In this document: positions 27,590 through 39,817 of the stretch, piece after piece
Layout: each line of letters begins with the position of its first letter
How positions within the stretch are numbered: the first letter of the stretch is position 1
Source: Brachycybe producta
Taxonomy: Eukaryota > Arthropoda > Diplopoda > Playtdesmida > Andrognathidae
DNA length: 64,000 nucleotides
Assembly: GCA_036925085.1 (NCBI GenBank)
Contig: JAUPFP010000059.1
Location: forward strand, 124,001-188,000
Reading direction: 5' to 3'
Program-made: the position numbers and the translations under genes
The notes under the pieces: generated by a model
Database searches by the model: none
What the model saw: the letters and a program-made list of their open reading frames with translations, nothing else
What the model was told of the DNA's origin: nothing

Positions 27590-28500
27590 TACTATTTTCG
27601 GCATAAAAAGTTTATTTTGAAATATATCATCATGAACCGACTATTCTAGTTTCTAAAACGCTTCGAATTTTGTTTCGTAATGTTTCTCTTGAAAAATCTA
27701 AAATTTTCTCAAAACCGCGGGCGAGGGCCAAGGGGCGGAAGCCATTTTTAAAGGGAGTAGAGTTCTAGGCATTGTTTTTTAAATTTCTTACTCTTTTGGA
27801 CCGATTAAGTAATTTTTTTTTCGAAATTCCGAGCCGTTTTTTTCTAAGTCAGCTCTTGTTAGTAATTACCAGTTATTTTTCTATCTAAATGACATTTTGC
27901 TCTTTTATTTTTTTTATCAAATTTTCTTCTTGTTTTCGTTGTTTATTAAATACAAGTTCATTCGAAAATGGTTTCCTCGACAAATTTTGTTAGAAAAGGT
28001 TATTTTTATTTGTCCCAAACATCTTATAAGAAAATGACAATACAAAGAATTCTGAATTGTTGTTATAAAAATGACTTTTACTATAAAGACAGTCTGTGTA
28101 CAGTAGTTTTTTTTATTGAAGCCAACTTCTTATTACATGTAGTAAAAAAAAGACAAGAAATTCTTATACTTTGGCTGAAAATCGAAGAGAGAGAGAGAGA
28201 AGAACAGAAATTTCACATAAATATATTTATATATAAAAAAAAACCACATAAAACAAATGGCAAACAAATGTTTTTTCAAACAAAATCTAATTTTGATGTC
28301 TATAATAAAGACATTACAACAAGAAGAAGAAAAATTGTAGTTTTTTTTTTATTTGATTCTCTCTCAAAAGAGAACACTTGATACAATTACACTTTTTTGT
28401 ATAGAGAACATAACTACACACACAAAATCGAAAAATAACACACACGCAAAGAATGAGAAACATACACAGAGATAACTGGAGGAGAACAACATCCTAGGTA
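27590..28500. other. Non-coding stretch with a decayed CTAGAAGG element
   Basis: A half-copy of the CTAGAAGGGTA family at 27597-27715. The remainder is AT-rich low complexity; a long open frame at 27968-28381 has no recognisable domain. Confidence 0.35.
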
Positions 28501-28504
28501 TACT

Positions 28505-29190
28505 TGTGTCGCCCTTAAGGTAGGATTCTTCTGGCGCGACTGCAATCTTGCGACCAGATTTGTTTCAATAGTTTTATATCTGAGTAGTTACTTTGATGCA
28601 AATGCGATTCGGCGACCATTGTACGCGACCGGCGTCTCTACTGTGCGGCTGCAACTATATACTGCTCGAAGAGAGCACTCTGATTGCAGTCGAAGGTTCT
28701 TTGTGCCGCGTCCAAAAATGCAAGTTGATCCACTATTGACGATACTAGCATCAGAAGACTCTCCCTTGCCTCGGTCGCGAGTCGCACCAGGGGAATCACT
28801 GTGGGGTGCGAACGCAACTATAGACGCAAAAAGCTTAAACTTCATTCACGCGACGTCGAGCGACCTACCTCGAGCAAGCTTGCTACTCAGTCGCCAAGCT
28901 TCTGTTCAAACAGAAGCTTCAGGTCGCAAATGTTTCAAGTCGCTACCCAACAACCAATCAGAGACCAGATTTTTTTGCATATGGCGTCTTCGATTCTCTC
29001 ACTTCAATTTTAGTTGGAAGTTTACAGTGGAACTACATTACTACAGTATTCATGGAATTTTTTGACATCACACACCATGAAGACACGCCCAAAACGCTTG
29101 TAGTTGCAGCACAAATGTAGTGTGCACCAGCGAATTGCTACTCCAAGTCGCTATACTAGTCACTAGTCGCTAATCGCAAACGCTACACTC
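28505..29190. mobile_element. GC-richer segment with dispersed GCGAC/GTCGC words, probably a DNA element
   Basis: The motif GCGAC or GTCGC recurs in both orientations, dense at the two ends (GGCGCGACTGC, TTGCGACC, GCGACC; then AAGTCGC, TAGTCGC, AATCGC). Ends resemble CCCTTAAGGTA and CTCAAGGTA. Open frames cross it on both strands without a known domain. Confidence 0.35.
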
Positions 29191-31731
29191 AAGGTATCAT
29201 GTATGAAGTTCCATCTAAACACTGCAGATACGCCAGAAGAATCCTGCCTTAACACAGTGTGTGTTCGGTTTTCGTTTATTCGTTGCAAAAGCATCAGTGG
29301 ATTCACAGTATATTTGAGTGTTTATTGCACTTTAAATTACGTTTCAAAAATAACTGTAGGCGAAAATAGAAAATGTAAACGAAAAACTGAACACAAACGA
29401 AACGGCTATACCAGGTATTGCGTCATCGTAATCTCAGTTTTATATAGACTCCTATAATAAGAAGAATATATTAATGGAGATGCTGGTGCTATCTATACTG
29501 GTTATTTTCTTCAACTTACCCATGCCAGACCGTAACCTCTTATAGCCCTTTAACATTTGCGTTTAATCCAACGATGATGATTCCGTTAACGATACAGATT
29601 TTCTCAAAACACACTCGTATCGTTAAACAAGGTATCTCTCTCCATGCTGACAGCCTGACACACAAATAAAATTAATAACACACATTCTTGAATTTCGTAA
29701 GAAACTGAAAAATTAAAGTGTGTCTTTTTTTTAATAATATTAAAGGATATTACATCTTGATTCTCAGAGTCTTGAATTCATAGTAAATATTACTTTTTAT
29801 TATATAACTTATATAATAAAAGCAACATACTATTCTATTCACAAATAACACATTCACATGGGTGTAATAGAAAATGTAAGGGAGAACTATGGTCGAAAAC
29901 CAGAGAAAAACTATTTCTCATTCTATAACTAGGTTAGAAAAGGTAAAAAAAAAAACCCTGTAAACCTTTCGTCAAAATTAAAAATTCATGAAAATGACAT
30001 TTTTTTTCTCTCTAGATGAGAAGGGGGGAAAAAAATAGGTGGAGGGGAAGGGAGAGGGAGAGAGAGAGAGAGAAAAACACCTTTTCTAAGTGGAAAAGTT
30101 TTGCTAAGTGTACTCTCTCACTCACTCTCGACTCAACTATCTAGATTCTATACTGGTTTTAACTCTCTGAGAGTCTCCAGAGGGTGCTAACTACCTTTAC
30201 CTTCATCCATTTCTTGTTATACAATTCCTAAGTACTCAATAAAAAAAACTTCTGGTGGCCATTAATGTTCACAAACACACATACATAGTCTAGTATATGT
30301 TACTAACTTACTAGTATAGTCCTAGTACAGAGTTAGTAACTGAATAAAAACAAAAGAAAGTTGAGGCTCCTCCCATTTTCCCCTCTTTTCCTCCAATTGT
30401 GTATAATACATCATATTTTTTTTTACTAGCACTAACCTAAGTTTAAGTTACCTAACCTTTTTCCTTTCCCAAATATGAGGGGGGGGGGGAGGGGGTTTAG
30501 AAGTCAAGAGGGATAAGTGACATTTTTATTAAAAATAAAGATAAGTACAAAATTTTATCAATAAAATGATAAAGAATTTAATCGACAATAGAAATTAATT
30601 AAAAAGCTGCTCATTGCTTGATCTATAGCCGTCAAAACGTAGAACTATAACAATGATGTCTATGGAGGACATTGGAGGTCCTTTTTTGTAAACTCAATTT
30701 AAACAGAAACATTACTTTTGTTACTTATTCCTCTTGGCTTCTAAGCCATCTATTATTAAAAAAAAACCTTTCCTCTCTCCCCCTCTATTTTCTGCACCCC
30801 AATTTAGTATTTCATGGGGCCACCAGGTGGAAGTTATACCGTCGTTAATGTCGGTATAAACACAATAAATATGGTTGCAACTTGGTTTATTTTCTTGCAC
30901 GTAATTACACCTGTATAGTAAAACACCAAACATTTCCACCCTCTTTTTTTTGTTACTCAATGTGTTTCTATAAAGCCCCCTCCCCCCCTCAGCCCTTAAA
31001 TGGTGTTTTTTTCTTCTTCTACTTTATAAAAACTCAATCCTTCTCTCACCCCATATCACTAATGTCATAAAAACACGATATGGGCCCTTATTTTTTTTTC
31101 TTCTCTCACTCATTCTATAGGTAAAAGTGCCCCAAACATTACACAACATATTACAGTTATATCACCTCTCTCTCTCTCTCTCTTTCTCTTTATATATATT
31201 TATATTATATAACATATAAAGTGAGAAAGAGAAGTTTTTTTTTTCTCTTCTTCTACTCTTTTCAGTTGCTTTTTTCTGTGTGTTTATTTGATGAGTTTCT
31301 CAACGCATAGTCGTTGACAGAGCTTGATTTATTATTTACAATATTAGATTTGTTCAAATTCGTAGGTAGAATGAAGTTTTAGAGAGAGTGAGAGGGGGGA
31401 GGGAATGTGGAGTATAAAGAAAATAACCCTCTCATTGGGTGGGGGAGGGGCAGCTCATTTAGCACCCTCTCAGCCTCAAGGCCCATTCCACTTAAAGATG
31501 ACAAAAAGTGTAACATGAGTTCCAGACAGAAACACTACAAAAACGACAGAAAAAGCAAGCAGACTTTTAAAAACAAAACAAAACTGAAACAACTGTCAGC
31601 AGTTTTCAAGACAAAACCACAACAAATTTGTAAAGTTGTAAGTTATGCAACTGTTAACAACTTAGTATTAACCGGTCCACACTGCCATGCACACAGAGTT
31701 GACAAAATTATGGTTAGACCTATGCAGTAGA
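29191..31731. other. Gene-free stretch rich in microsatellites
   Basis: GA/CT tracts at about 30040-30075 and 31168-31195, poly-G at 30479-30496, several AT-rich segments. An open frame at 31407-31730 has no recognisable family and biased Lys/Asn/Gln content. Confidence 0.35.
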
Positions 31732-31934
31732 CAGGCATTTAGAAATCTTGACGAACACAAGTTGGCTCCGCCCTTTTTATGACGATTGCAAATTCTAATT
31801 GGTTGGTTATGTAGTCTGACGTCACATGCTCCGCCCTTTTCAACGTCAAATCACACAACAAACCAATTAGAAATTGCCGATCGTCATAAAAAGGGCGGAG
31901 CCAACTTGTGTTCGTCCCGATTTCTAAATGCCTA
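31732..31934. mobile_element. GC-box/CRE foldback MITE, copy G1
   Basis: About 203 bp. Arms CAGGCATTTAGAAATC and GATTTCTAAATGCCT; inner GGCTCCGCCCTTTTTATGAC in both arms; CCAATTAG boxes and TGACGTCA in the centre. Confidence 0.85.
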
Positions 31935-31974
31935 TATACAGTAGTACCACGAGACAAAACAAAGTAATGCATTG

Positions 31975-32476
31975 TCACGGGGCTAGTTTAGAAGCTGCTA
32001 ATACTGTCTACTTTCCTGGTAAGTCCTGATAAGTAAGAACTTACCTGGTAAGTTTGTATTTAAAAGACGGTTCTATTAAAAGTCCAGTGGCAAGTATCTA
32101 GTTTTTAGTGCTAGTTGTATTAGTTTTACTGGAATATTAGTTTTATAATTATTGTGTTTAAGGAGTTATTAGTCTTAGTTGGTTAAATATCAATCAAGTC
32201 GTTTATAAATTAATCGAAATGAAATTATTTCCTCCAAATTCCACTTAATCGAAATACCAACACAACATTTACTAACCAGTAACGGAGCAAGTTCATGTTT
32301 CCACGGGGTAACTGGAAGGGGAAAGTATACCAGGTGATCGGTAACAAGACAGCAATGTTGCCAGGTCTTCAACTCGACTTACTAGAATCCTAGTATGCGG
32401 GCAAGTTACTAGCGAGGCTGTTTCCATTGGGTCCTGTCCGCTAGCACCTATAGCTGCTAGCAAATTAGCCCGTGAC
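31975..32476. mobile_element. GTCACGGG foldback element
   Basis: Ends GTCACGGGGCTAGTTT and AAATTAGCCCGTGAC in inverted orientation, about 500 bp, no ORF with a known domain. Inner CCTGGTAAGT is repeated. Confidence 0.6.
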
Positions 32477-32662
32477 ATTAACACCCCTTAACGAGAGCAT
32501 TATGCTTTCATGACGTTCATGCAGCTAATGCACTGCTTACAGCATTACGGAAAAATTACTTCGCAGCTGACGCCTTGTACCAGAATGTAATGTGATACGT
32601 CATGGTGGTGACATCATTTTGACGTCATTATTCTGTCATATTTTAAGCTGTGCATAACACAG

Positions 32663-32848
32663 GCAAGTGTAGCCAGCACTAGCTTTTCGTTTGCCTCGCC
32701 CTTTTATGAGCGTCAGACCAAATGTCAACCAATTAGAAATTGATAAGGGAGGGGCATGTGACATCAGACCAAATAATAAACCAATTAGAAATTGATGACG
32801 CTCAAAAAAGGGCGGAGCAAACGAAAAGCTAGTGCTGGCTACACTTGG
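32663..32848. mobile_element. GC-box foldback MITE, CCAGCAC subfamily, copy 3
   Basis: Arms GCAAGTGTAGCCAGCACTAG and CTAGTGCTGGCTACACTTG, inner CGCCCTTTTATGAGCGTC and CCAATTAGAAATTG. The ACAGGCAAGTG start links this subfamily to the G copies. Confidence 0.8.
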
Positions 32849-33369
32849 CTGTGAGCATTACAGATAGGAAACAGTAGTGGCCAACACAGTTGACTCTCCA
32901 AACTGGTTTCAAATACCAACACCACCACCTGTTAGGTCCCAACTATTATTTATAAATTAGAAGATAAAAATATATCTTTGGAAATCTGTTCCAACAGTTT
33001 TGAATTAAATGCTCTTTGACCTCTTTGATGGCCATATTTTTCTATTTTATTGTTTTATGTTATAGGATAAAGAGGCGTGGTTAAGGTTAGGTTAGGTTAG
33101 TTTAGGGTTGACTACTTTTTTTTTCTCAATGGTTCTTCTTCGTCTTAAAAGGTGTAAAAAAAGGGTTTAGATAAAAAAATGGAAAGAGAGAGCGAGAGAG
33201 AGAAAGAGAGAGAGAGAGAAAAAAAAAAGGCAATGAACAACAATCTGCCAAACGTAGATAAGAAATAGTTCAAGTATATATGGGAACGTGTTAGCATAAT
33301 ACTCGTAAAATATAAAAAAAAAACTCAGATCCATATTTCACGGAAGACTTGAGAACTATACCTAGTATA

Positions 33370-34593
33370 TACAGGGTGTTCATAAAGTCCTTGCGCAGTT
33401 TCAATTTGGAATATATTTTATATATAAGAAACAATCTGTAAACATACGACTTGAAAGAAACGCAAAACTATACCGAAAAGCATATATCGAAAAATTGAAA
33501 AAAATCGAAAAATAAAAAAAAAATCGAAAAATAAAAAAAAAAAATCGAATAACATCGACAATTGTATAATTGTTGATGGCATGTTTTTTTAGGTCTAATT
33601 TTTGATTGTATCATATTTGTACGTTAAGTACAAATATGATACATAGATATTTCGAGTATACTCTACATTTTTTTCTCTCGATGTTTTCAATTTTTCGATT
33701 TTTAAATTGTTAGATTTTTAGACTTTTTATTTTTAGATTTCTTAGATTTTTTAGGTTTTTAGATTTTTAATTTTTCGATTTCTTCGATTTTTAATATTTT
33801 TTTAGATTTTTAGATTTTTTCGATTTTTAGTTTTTTTTAGGTCTTTAGATTTTTAATTTTTAGGTTTTTAGATTTTTAATTTTTCGATTTCTTCGATTTT
33901 TAATATTTTTTTAGATTTTTAGATTTTTTCGATTTTTAGTTTTTTTTAGGTCTTTAGATTTTTAATTTTTAGGTTTTTAGATTTTTAATTTTTCGATTTC
34001 TTCGATTTTTAATTTTTTTTTAGATTTTTTCGATTTTTTTTAGGTCTTTAGATTTTTAATTTTTAGGTTTTTAGATTTTTAATTTTTCGATTTCTTCCAT
34101 TTTTAATATTTTTTTTAGATTTTTAGATTTTTTCGATTTTTAGTTTTTTTTAGGTCTTTAGATTTTTAATTTTTAGGTTTTTAGATTTTTAATTTTTCGA
34201 TTTCTTCGATTTTTAATTTTTTTAGATTTTTAGATTTTTTCGATTTTTAATTTTTTTTAGATTTTTTAGATTTTCTCGATTTTTCTAATTTTTAGATTTT
34301 TTTCGATTTTCTCGATTTTTCTAATTTTTAGATTTTTTTCGATTTTCTCGATTTTCTAATTTTTCGATTTTCTCGATTTTTCTAATTTTTCGATTTTTTT
34401 CGATTTTCTCGATTTTTTGATACATCGTTAAAAATCGATTTTTTTTAAATATCGAAGCGATTTCGATTTTTCCAAAATATCGCCAGCCCTACACAAAACC
34501 TCACTTCCTCTAATCCAGGGATGGGTTCCAGTGGGATTGCCCAATATCATTATCATCACCAGTCCTATTACAGGGACTTTATGGACACTCTGT
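33370..34593. mobile_element. Tc1/mariner-type non-autonomous element, 1.2 kb
   Basis: Terminal inverted repeats TACAGGGTGTTCATAAAGTC (left) and GACTTTATGGACACTCTGTA (right). No transposase frame. The interior has a perfect 15-bp-arm hairpin (GTATCATATTTGTAC, 33608-33642) and a long tandem array. Confidence 0.8.
33680..34420. repeat. TTAGATTTTTAATTTTTCGATTT tandem array
   Basis: Short TTTTTAGA/TTTTTCGA words organised into longer units of roughly 115-120 bp (TTTTTTTTAGGTCTTTAGAT recurs), breaking down to TTTTCTCGATTTTTCTAA at the right. Confidence 0.85.
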
Positions 34594-34599
34594 ATACAT

Positions 34600-34691
34600 A
34601 TATGTATATATATATGTGTGTGTCCTACCATAACATACATATAATATAAATATATATCAAGCTCTAGGCGTTAACTTATAATATACAAGAA

Positions 34692-34723
<32 letters not shown>

Positions 34724-35577
34724 AAAAGCCTTTTTAGTTCTCTCTTTTTCCGCTTGAACGGCAAATTCAAACGCATAAAAACGACAGGTCGTCCATAAGG
34801 TTAGTTTTACCTGCAGCGACACTCACACACATAGATACAAATTTAGGCAGGTTTTATATGAGCTATTTGCTCCATGCATATTCAACGGTATGTGTGTTTC
34901 TCTTTTGTATGAAAAGTGATATACGTTTTGCATTGTATCTAGCAATATAATATTATATATATTATTATAAAGGAGAGTTGGAGAGGGTAGAGTTTAATGT
35001 ATTCTAATAGCCGTTTTTTTTTTCTCTTATTTTTTAGCTGTCTTATAAAGTTACCATATTTTATGTCTAGTTTATACGTTATTATAGAAAATGCTGTTGT
35101 TGCAATGCAGAAACAACGTTAGAAAGTGGTCAACAGTGGCCTAGCAAGGAGAACATAAGGGGCAAATGCCCTGAACAACCGGTGTCAGGCCCCAGAGGGC
35201 ACCAAAATGACAGACCAAAGTAAAAAGGTGCAACTAATTTTTTTTTGTTAACTACTAGTTATCTGAATTTTTTAGTCGACTAATAAAAATGTTTTTCAGT
35301 CGCAGAAAATGGTTAGAGGCTAGAATTCAGACGTGAAACTAACATGTAGTATATTATGCCTTATCAAGACTCAAATGAAGTTATTTTTTACTGAAAAGTC
35401 TTATTTTTTTCTGGTTCTTTTTACTAAGTAATATAAAATTTATTAATTATTAATTAGGAAACTTAGAAATAACATTTTAAAAATTAAAGCGCTCTTTTTG
35501 GAGATTGGCGCCAGGAGCAAAATGTTTCCATTGTTCCTCGTGGCTAAGCCACTGGATTTTAAAATCAATACCGATAT
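34600..35577. other. Non-coding stretch with GA microsatellite
   Basis: (GA)n at 34690-34720 and AT-rich spacer. A weak CAGTGGCCTAGCAAGG segment at 35137 resembles the end of the next element. Confidence 0.35.
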
Positions 35578-35585
35578 TTATGGAC

Positions 35586-36249
35586 CAGTGGCGTAGCTAT
35601 TTCTTGGTTGCGCCCCCCCCTCCGCCGCGTAAAACTTTGCGCCCCCCGGGCTGCTTAAAACGTTGCACTTCTTTTAAGTCCCCCTCCACTTAGCCTCATA
35701 CTGGGGGGAAGTGCTATTTTGATGAACGGCGGATCAGTAGTAACAGTCGGAAGGTTAGGTTTAGTAAAATGAAGCTTGTTGCAGGGGGCCTGGGGGGTGC
35801 AGCCCCATTTTTTTAGCGTTATTAAATCAAATTTGTTCATTTTTCCGACCGTTGCTCCCATTGAACAAATTACGGAACAGTCCGAACAATGGACTCATTT
35901 GATTTAATAATACTTAAAAAAAAGTCGGGGTCTACGCTCCCCAGACCCCCTGCAACAACTTAATTTTACTAAAGCAAACCTTCGGACTGTTCCTACTATT
36001 TTTCCGACTGTTCGTACCGTTGTTCGGAACTTCGAACCGTTCCGCCATTCATCAAAATAGCACCCCCTAAAAAAAATTTTAGTGCACAATAAACGAAATG
36101 AAAGTCGATTTATTTTCGAAAATAACTGAATAAATTAAGCGAGTGATTCGGAAAATACATCGACTTTCATTTCGTTTTTTGCGCCCCCAAACCTCCTGCG
36201 CCCCGCCGCATGCAGTTGCGGGTCTGACGGGTCCCTAACTACGCCACTG
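35586..36249. mobile_element. CAGTGGCGTAGCTA element with 8-bp target duplication
   Basis: Ends CAGTGGCGTAGCTA and AACTACGCCACTG. Flanks TTATGGAC (35578-35585) and TTAAGGAC (36250-36257) match at seven of eight bases. The centre is a large imperfect palindrome (GATGAACGGCGGA near 35718; TTCCGCCATTCATC near 36040). Confidence 0.75.
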
Positions 36250-36259
36250 TTAAGGACAT

Positions 36260-37078
36260 ATAATTTGACATTTTTGCTCAATTTAATCAATTATGCAAAA
36301 TATATATTGAATAATTTTGGTGACCAACTCTTCTTTGAGGGGGAGGACCCTTGAAATAGACTCCATTGTAGATTTTGTAAGGGTTCTTTAACCCTTTATT
36401 CCCTCTTTTCATATGGTTTTTTGTGTTGTTTGAAGTGACCACTAAGTGGCGCCACCAATACCAGACTGCTTTTTTGCAATTGTTAAAAAATCATATTTTA
36501 TACAAGGTGATGATAGACTGATAGCAATATATATGATTATATGGATGATAAATTTAATATTTAAAATCAGAAATTAAAATTCAAGAAGAAAATTTCACCA
36601 CCAAAATTGCAATCCTAAATCCTCTGAACCGGGTTTCTAGAACGGTTTTTTTTTCTACATTGAAAAACTCGGGGGTTTGTTGAGTATCCTTTGAATAGTT
36701 CAGTGGTTTCAAGTCGAATTTGGGCCGACACAATATTAAAGTTAAAAATATTGATTAAAACTGTGATTTCAAGAATGAAAAAGTTAAAAAAAAAAAACTT
36801 AATTTTTTCAAATGATGATTTAAAAGTATACAATTTTTTTTAAAAAATACGCATTGAATTAAGTTAAATATTCAAATATAAACAATAAAAATTTTAAATT
36901 ATAAATTGCAAATGAAATATGTGCTAAAATTTTACAAGTTTTTCTCTCTAAGATTTTTTAATTTGAATAGCAAGTTACTAGTTACCGGTTACAAGTAACA
37001 AGTTATTTATTTCTAAGTTACTTTAGACCTTATGATGTTTTATGAACGGCTGATTTTCGAACTAATGTTTATTCTACA
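36260..37078. other. Non-coding stretch
   Basis: AT-rich; no gene, RNA or clear repeat seen. Confidence 0.35.
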
Positions 37079-37079
37079 T

Positions 37080-37275
37080 TTCAGGAGTAATATAAAAAAG
37101 AAATTGAAAGTGTTAGAAACTAGAATTGTCGCTGAATCACTTAAAAAGTTTATATAAAAAGTTTATTTTAAAAAAATATCAACCTGAAGATATATCATTG
37201 AGTGATGGAGCTACCCTTCTAGTTTCTAAAACACTTTCAAATTTCTCTTAATTTTGCTCCTGATAAACAGAACAT
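37080..37275. mobile_element. CTAGAAGGGTA-family foldback, short copy
   Basis: GTGTTAGAAACTAGAATTGT on the left pairs with ACCCTTCTAGTTTCTAAAAC on the right around AT-rich sequence with TTTATTTTAAAAAAATATCA. Confidence 0.65.
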
Positions 37276-37337
37276 CCTAGTAGTTAATTTTGCACCCAAG
37301 GAAAGAATAAGACTATCGCCCTTCTAGTATTTTTCTA

Positions 37338-37541
37338 CAGGCAATTAGAAATCGGGACAAACAGAAGTTGGCTCCGCCCTTTTTATGACGACCGACAACT
37401 TCTAATTGGTTTGTTGTGTGGTTTGACGTTGAAAAGGGCGGAGCATGTGACGTCAGACTACATAACCAACCAATTAGAAGTTTCTGGTTGTCATAAAAAG
37501 GGCGGAGCCAATTTCTGTTTGTCCCGATTTCTAATTGCCTG
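37338..37541. mobile_element. GC-box/CRE foldback MITE, copy G2
   Basis: Arms CAGGCAATTAGAAATCGGG and CCCGATTTCTAATTGCCTG; GGGCGGAGCATGTGACGTCA and CCAATTAGAAG inside. Confidence 0.85.
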
Positions 37542-37683
37542 TTATATTTCTAGTTACTTTGCGCCTCTGAATCTTTTGCACCAGACGAAAGAATAAAACT
37601 AGCGCCACCTCGTAGTGACTTTGCGCTCTATTTCTGCGCCCATGCACTTTGCGCCTGAGACAGGTGCCTCACTCACCTCGCCC

Positions 37684-37890
37684 ACAGGCAATTAGAAATC
37701 GGGACAAACAGAAGTTGGCTCCGCCCTTTTTATGACGGACCGACAACTTCTAATTGGTTTGTTGTGTGGTTCGACGTTGAAAAGGGCGGAGCATGTGACG
37801 TCAGACTACATAACCAACCAATTAGAAGTTGCTGGTTGTCATAAAAAGGGCGGAGCCAACTTCTGTTCGTCCCGATTTCTAATTGCCTGT
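37684..37890. mobile_element. GC-box/CRE foldback MITE, copy G3, with perfect 8-bp target duplication
   Basis: Element ACAGGCAATTAG...CTAATTGCCTGT lies between CCTCGCCC at 37676-37683 and CCTCGCCC at 37891-37898. The 8-bp duplication places the family with hAT transposons. Confidence 0.9.
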
Positions 37891-37899
37891 CCTCGCCCT

Positions 37900-38565
37900 A
37901 GTTACAGCTCTGAGAAAAACCACTTTAAAAGAGAGAAAACTAGAAAGAGACATCCATACAAAAAAAAAAACATTATGATTGAATTGCACTTTTTTTTCTC
38001 TCTCTTTCTCTCTTCTCAATCGTGGATTATGTACGATGATGATGTCCAAGACCCATCCATGCATCAACAACATTTGACATTCAATCGAACTTTATTTACT
38101 ATTCCACTCGTATTTCCAATTTCTCTTATTCACTTTCTAATGTGGTCGTCACCTGCATACTAACAACGATTATCATCATCATCGTCGTCGTCTTCGTTGT
38201 TGTCGTCGTCGTTCGAATTCAAACATAACACATTAATATAATGTGGTCGATCGAATTGACTCAATCCATCAACCCTTTTTAACCAATTCCAATAATCCTC
38301 TTTTACCCTCAAAACCCTCCACTTCTATACGAAGAAGAAGAAGAAACATACCAAACTGGAATATATCCAACAATAAAAAATAACGCTTTATCATTCTGGA
38401 ATGTCCAATATATTTATTATTATGAACATTTATATATATATATATTTATATATAGGAGAAAATATAATAAAAACCATCATGGATATCTATTGTCAATACA
38501 CATGTTATGTGTGTGTTATTTTACCGCCTAAGTAGTACAATGCTAAGGTGGTTTTAGGCTGTTGG
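37900..38565. other. Non-coding stretch with simple repeats
   Basis: CT tract (37990-38016), a GTC/ATC trinucleotide tract (38168-38213), GAAGAA and TA tracts. No gene seen. Confidence 0.4.
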
Positions 38566-38570
38566 CAGAC

Positions 38571-38940
38571 GCCTTTTGGAAGGCAGTATCCCTTTCGGTC
38601 GAAATTTTTTCCGTCGACAAGCCTCAGGGATTGGATTGGAGGCTAACAGTGACGTCATAGGGGGACAAAATATAGACCTTTTTTATCACTTTCTCGTCAC
38701 TACAGCTAAAAAAAATAACCTTTTCTCCCTAACCTAACCGAACCTTAACAATCCTAACCTAAACCTAATCGATCCTAACCAAACCTAACCGAACGTAATC
38801 GATCCAGCTACCTCCCGGTAGCTGTAGTGACCCTTTGGATGAAAAAAATGTCTATATATTTTTTATTGACGTCACTGTTAGCCTCCAGTCCAATCCCTGA
38901 GGGTTGCCGACGGAAAGGGAACACACCTTTTGGAAGAACA
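38571..38940. mobile_element. Large palindromic element with CCTAAC core
   Basis: CCTCAGGGATTGG with GGAGGCTAACAGTGACGTCA on the left matches, in reverse, TGACGTCACTGTTAGCCTCC and CCAATCCCTGAGG on the right. Inside, CACTACAGCTA/TAGCTGTAGTG flank a CCTAAC-type tract. Confidence 0.75.
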
Positions 38941-39114
38941 CTTTTCGATTGTAAAATAAAGTCGAGTTGTCGCCAAAACTGGAATACTTTGTGAGTCTTT
39001 TCATAGAAAATACATTGCAAATACACCTCAAACACCCTCGACTTCATTTTGCAGTTGAAAAAATGTTCCAAAAATCGCTTTGTGTTGTGTGTTCGAACCG
39101 TTAGGGGATTTGAG

Positions 39115-39225
39115 TCCTTGACACACAGGTGACTTTTGAAAGACTTTTCGGCGACAAAATGAAGTCGCTGACTGTCGTCGCAGTGTATTTTCTATTGAAG
39201 AAGCTGTACACATTGTCTAGTAATT
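39115..39225. mobile_element. Harbinger-like fragment (GGCACACAG family)
   Basis: CTTGACACACAGGTGACTTT, GGCGACAAAATGAAGTCG and GTCGCAGTGTATTTTCTA match the copies at 13383 and 57222. Confidence 0.6.
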
Positions 39226-39603
39226 TTGTGTAATGACTGATTTACAGAATGTGTGGCAGTGCTTCACATTAGATTTGGCCTATATAAGAAAAGCCAAACT
39301 TTAATCCGTTTTTTTGTTGTTGCTACGAGTTATACACCACCATTACTATAATAACCCTTTGACTCCACCTCAGTCCGTGGTCAGTTTGGATAAATGCGTG
39401 GGTGTGTGTATTTTTCACACACACACACACACACTACTACGTGTGTTGCATTTTTAACAAGATATAGTTAGAACTTAGAAACAGAGATTCTCAATTTATG
39501 TTTTTACTCATAGTTGCTGTGACCAATGTTTTTTTTTTGAGAAAAAGGGTCTCTAGTTGAAGTTTATATTGCAGTTTGGCGCTGATCTAGCGTCAAACTG
39601 AAC

Positions 39604-39809
39604 ACAGGCATTTAGAAATCGGGAAGAACACAAGTTGGCTCCGCCCTTTTTATGACGACCGGCAACTTCTAATTGGTTGGTTATGTAGTCTGACGTCACA
39701 TGCTCCGCCCTTTTCAACGTCTAACCACACAACAGACCAAATAGAAGTTGCCGGTCGTCATAAAAAGGGCGGAGCCAACTTGTGTTCTTCCTGATTTCTA
39801 AATGCCTGT
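39604..39809. mobile_element. GC-box/CRE foldback MITE, copy G4, with perfect 8-bp target duplication
   Basis: ACAGGCATTTAG...CTAAATGCCTGT between AACTGAAC at 39596-39603 and AACTGAAC at 39810-39817. Both arms carry a copy-specific GAAGAACACAAG (right: CTTGTGTTCTTC). Confidence 0.9.
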
Positions 39810-39817
39810 AACTGAAC

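Noticed and set aside
27968..28381. 137-aa plus-strand open frame
   Set aside because: Low-complexity Lys/Phe/Ile composition, no domain, AT-rich stop-poor sequence.
28588..29065. Open frames on both strands across the GC-richer segment
   Set aside because: Mutually overlapping on opposite strands without known domains; better explained as a DNA element.
31407..31730. 107-aa plus-strand open frame
   Set aside because: No recognisable domain, biased composition, no splice or conservation evidence.
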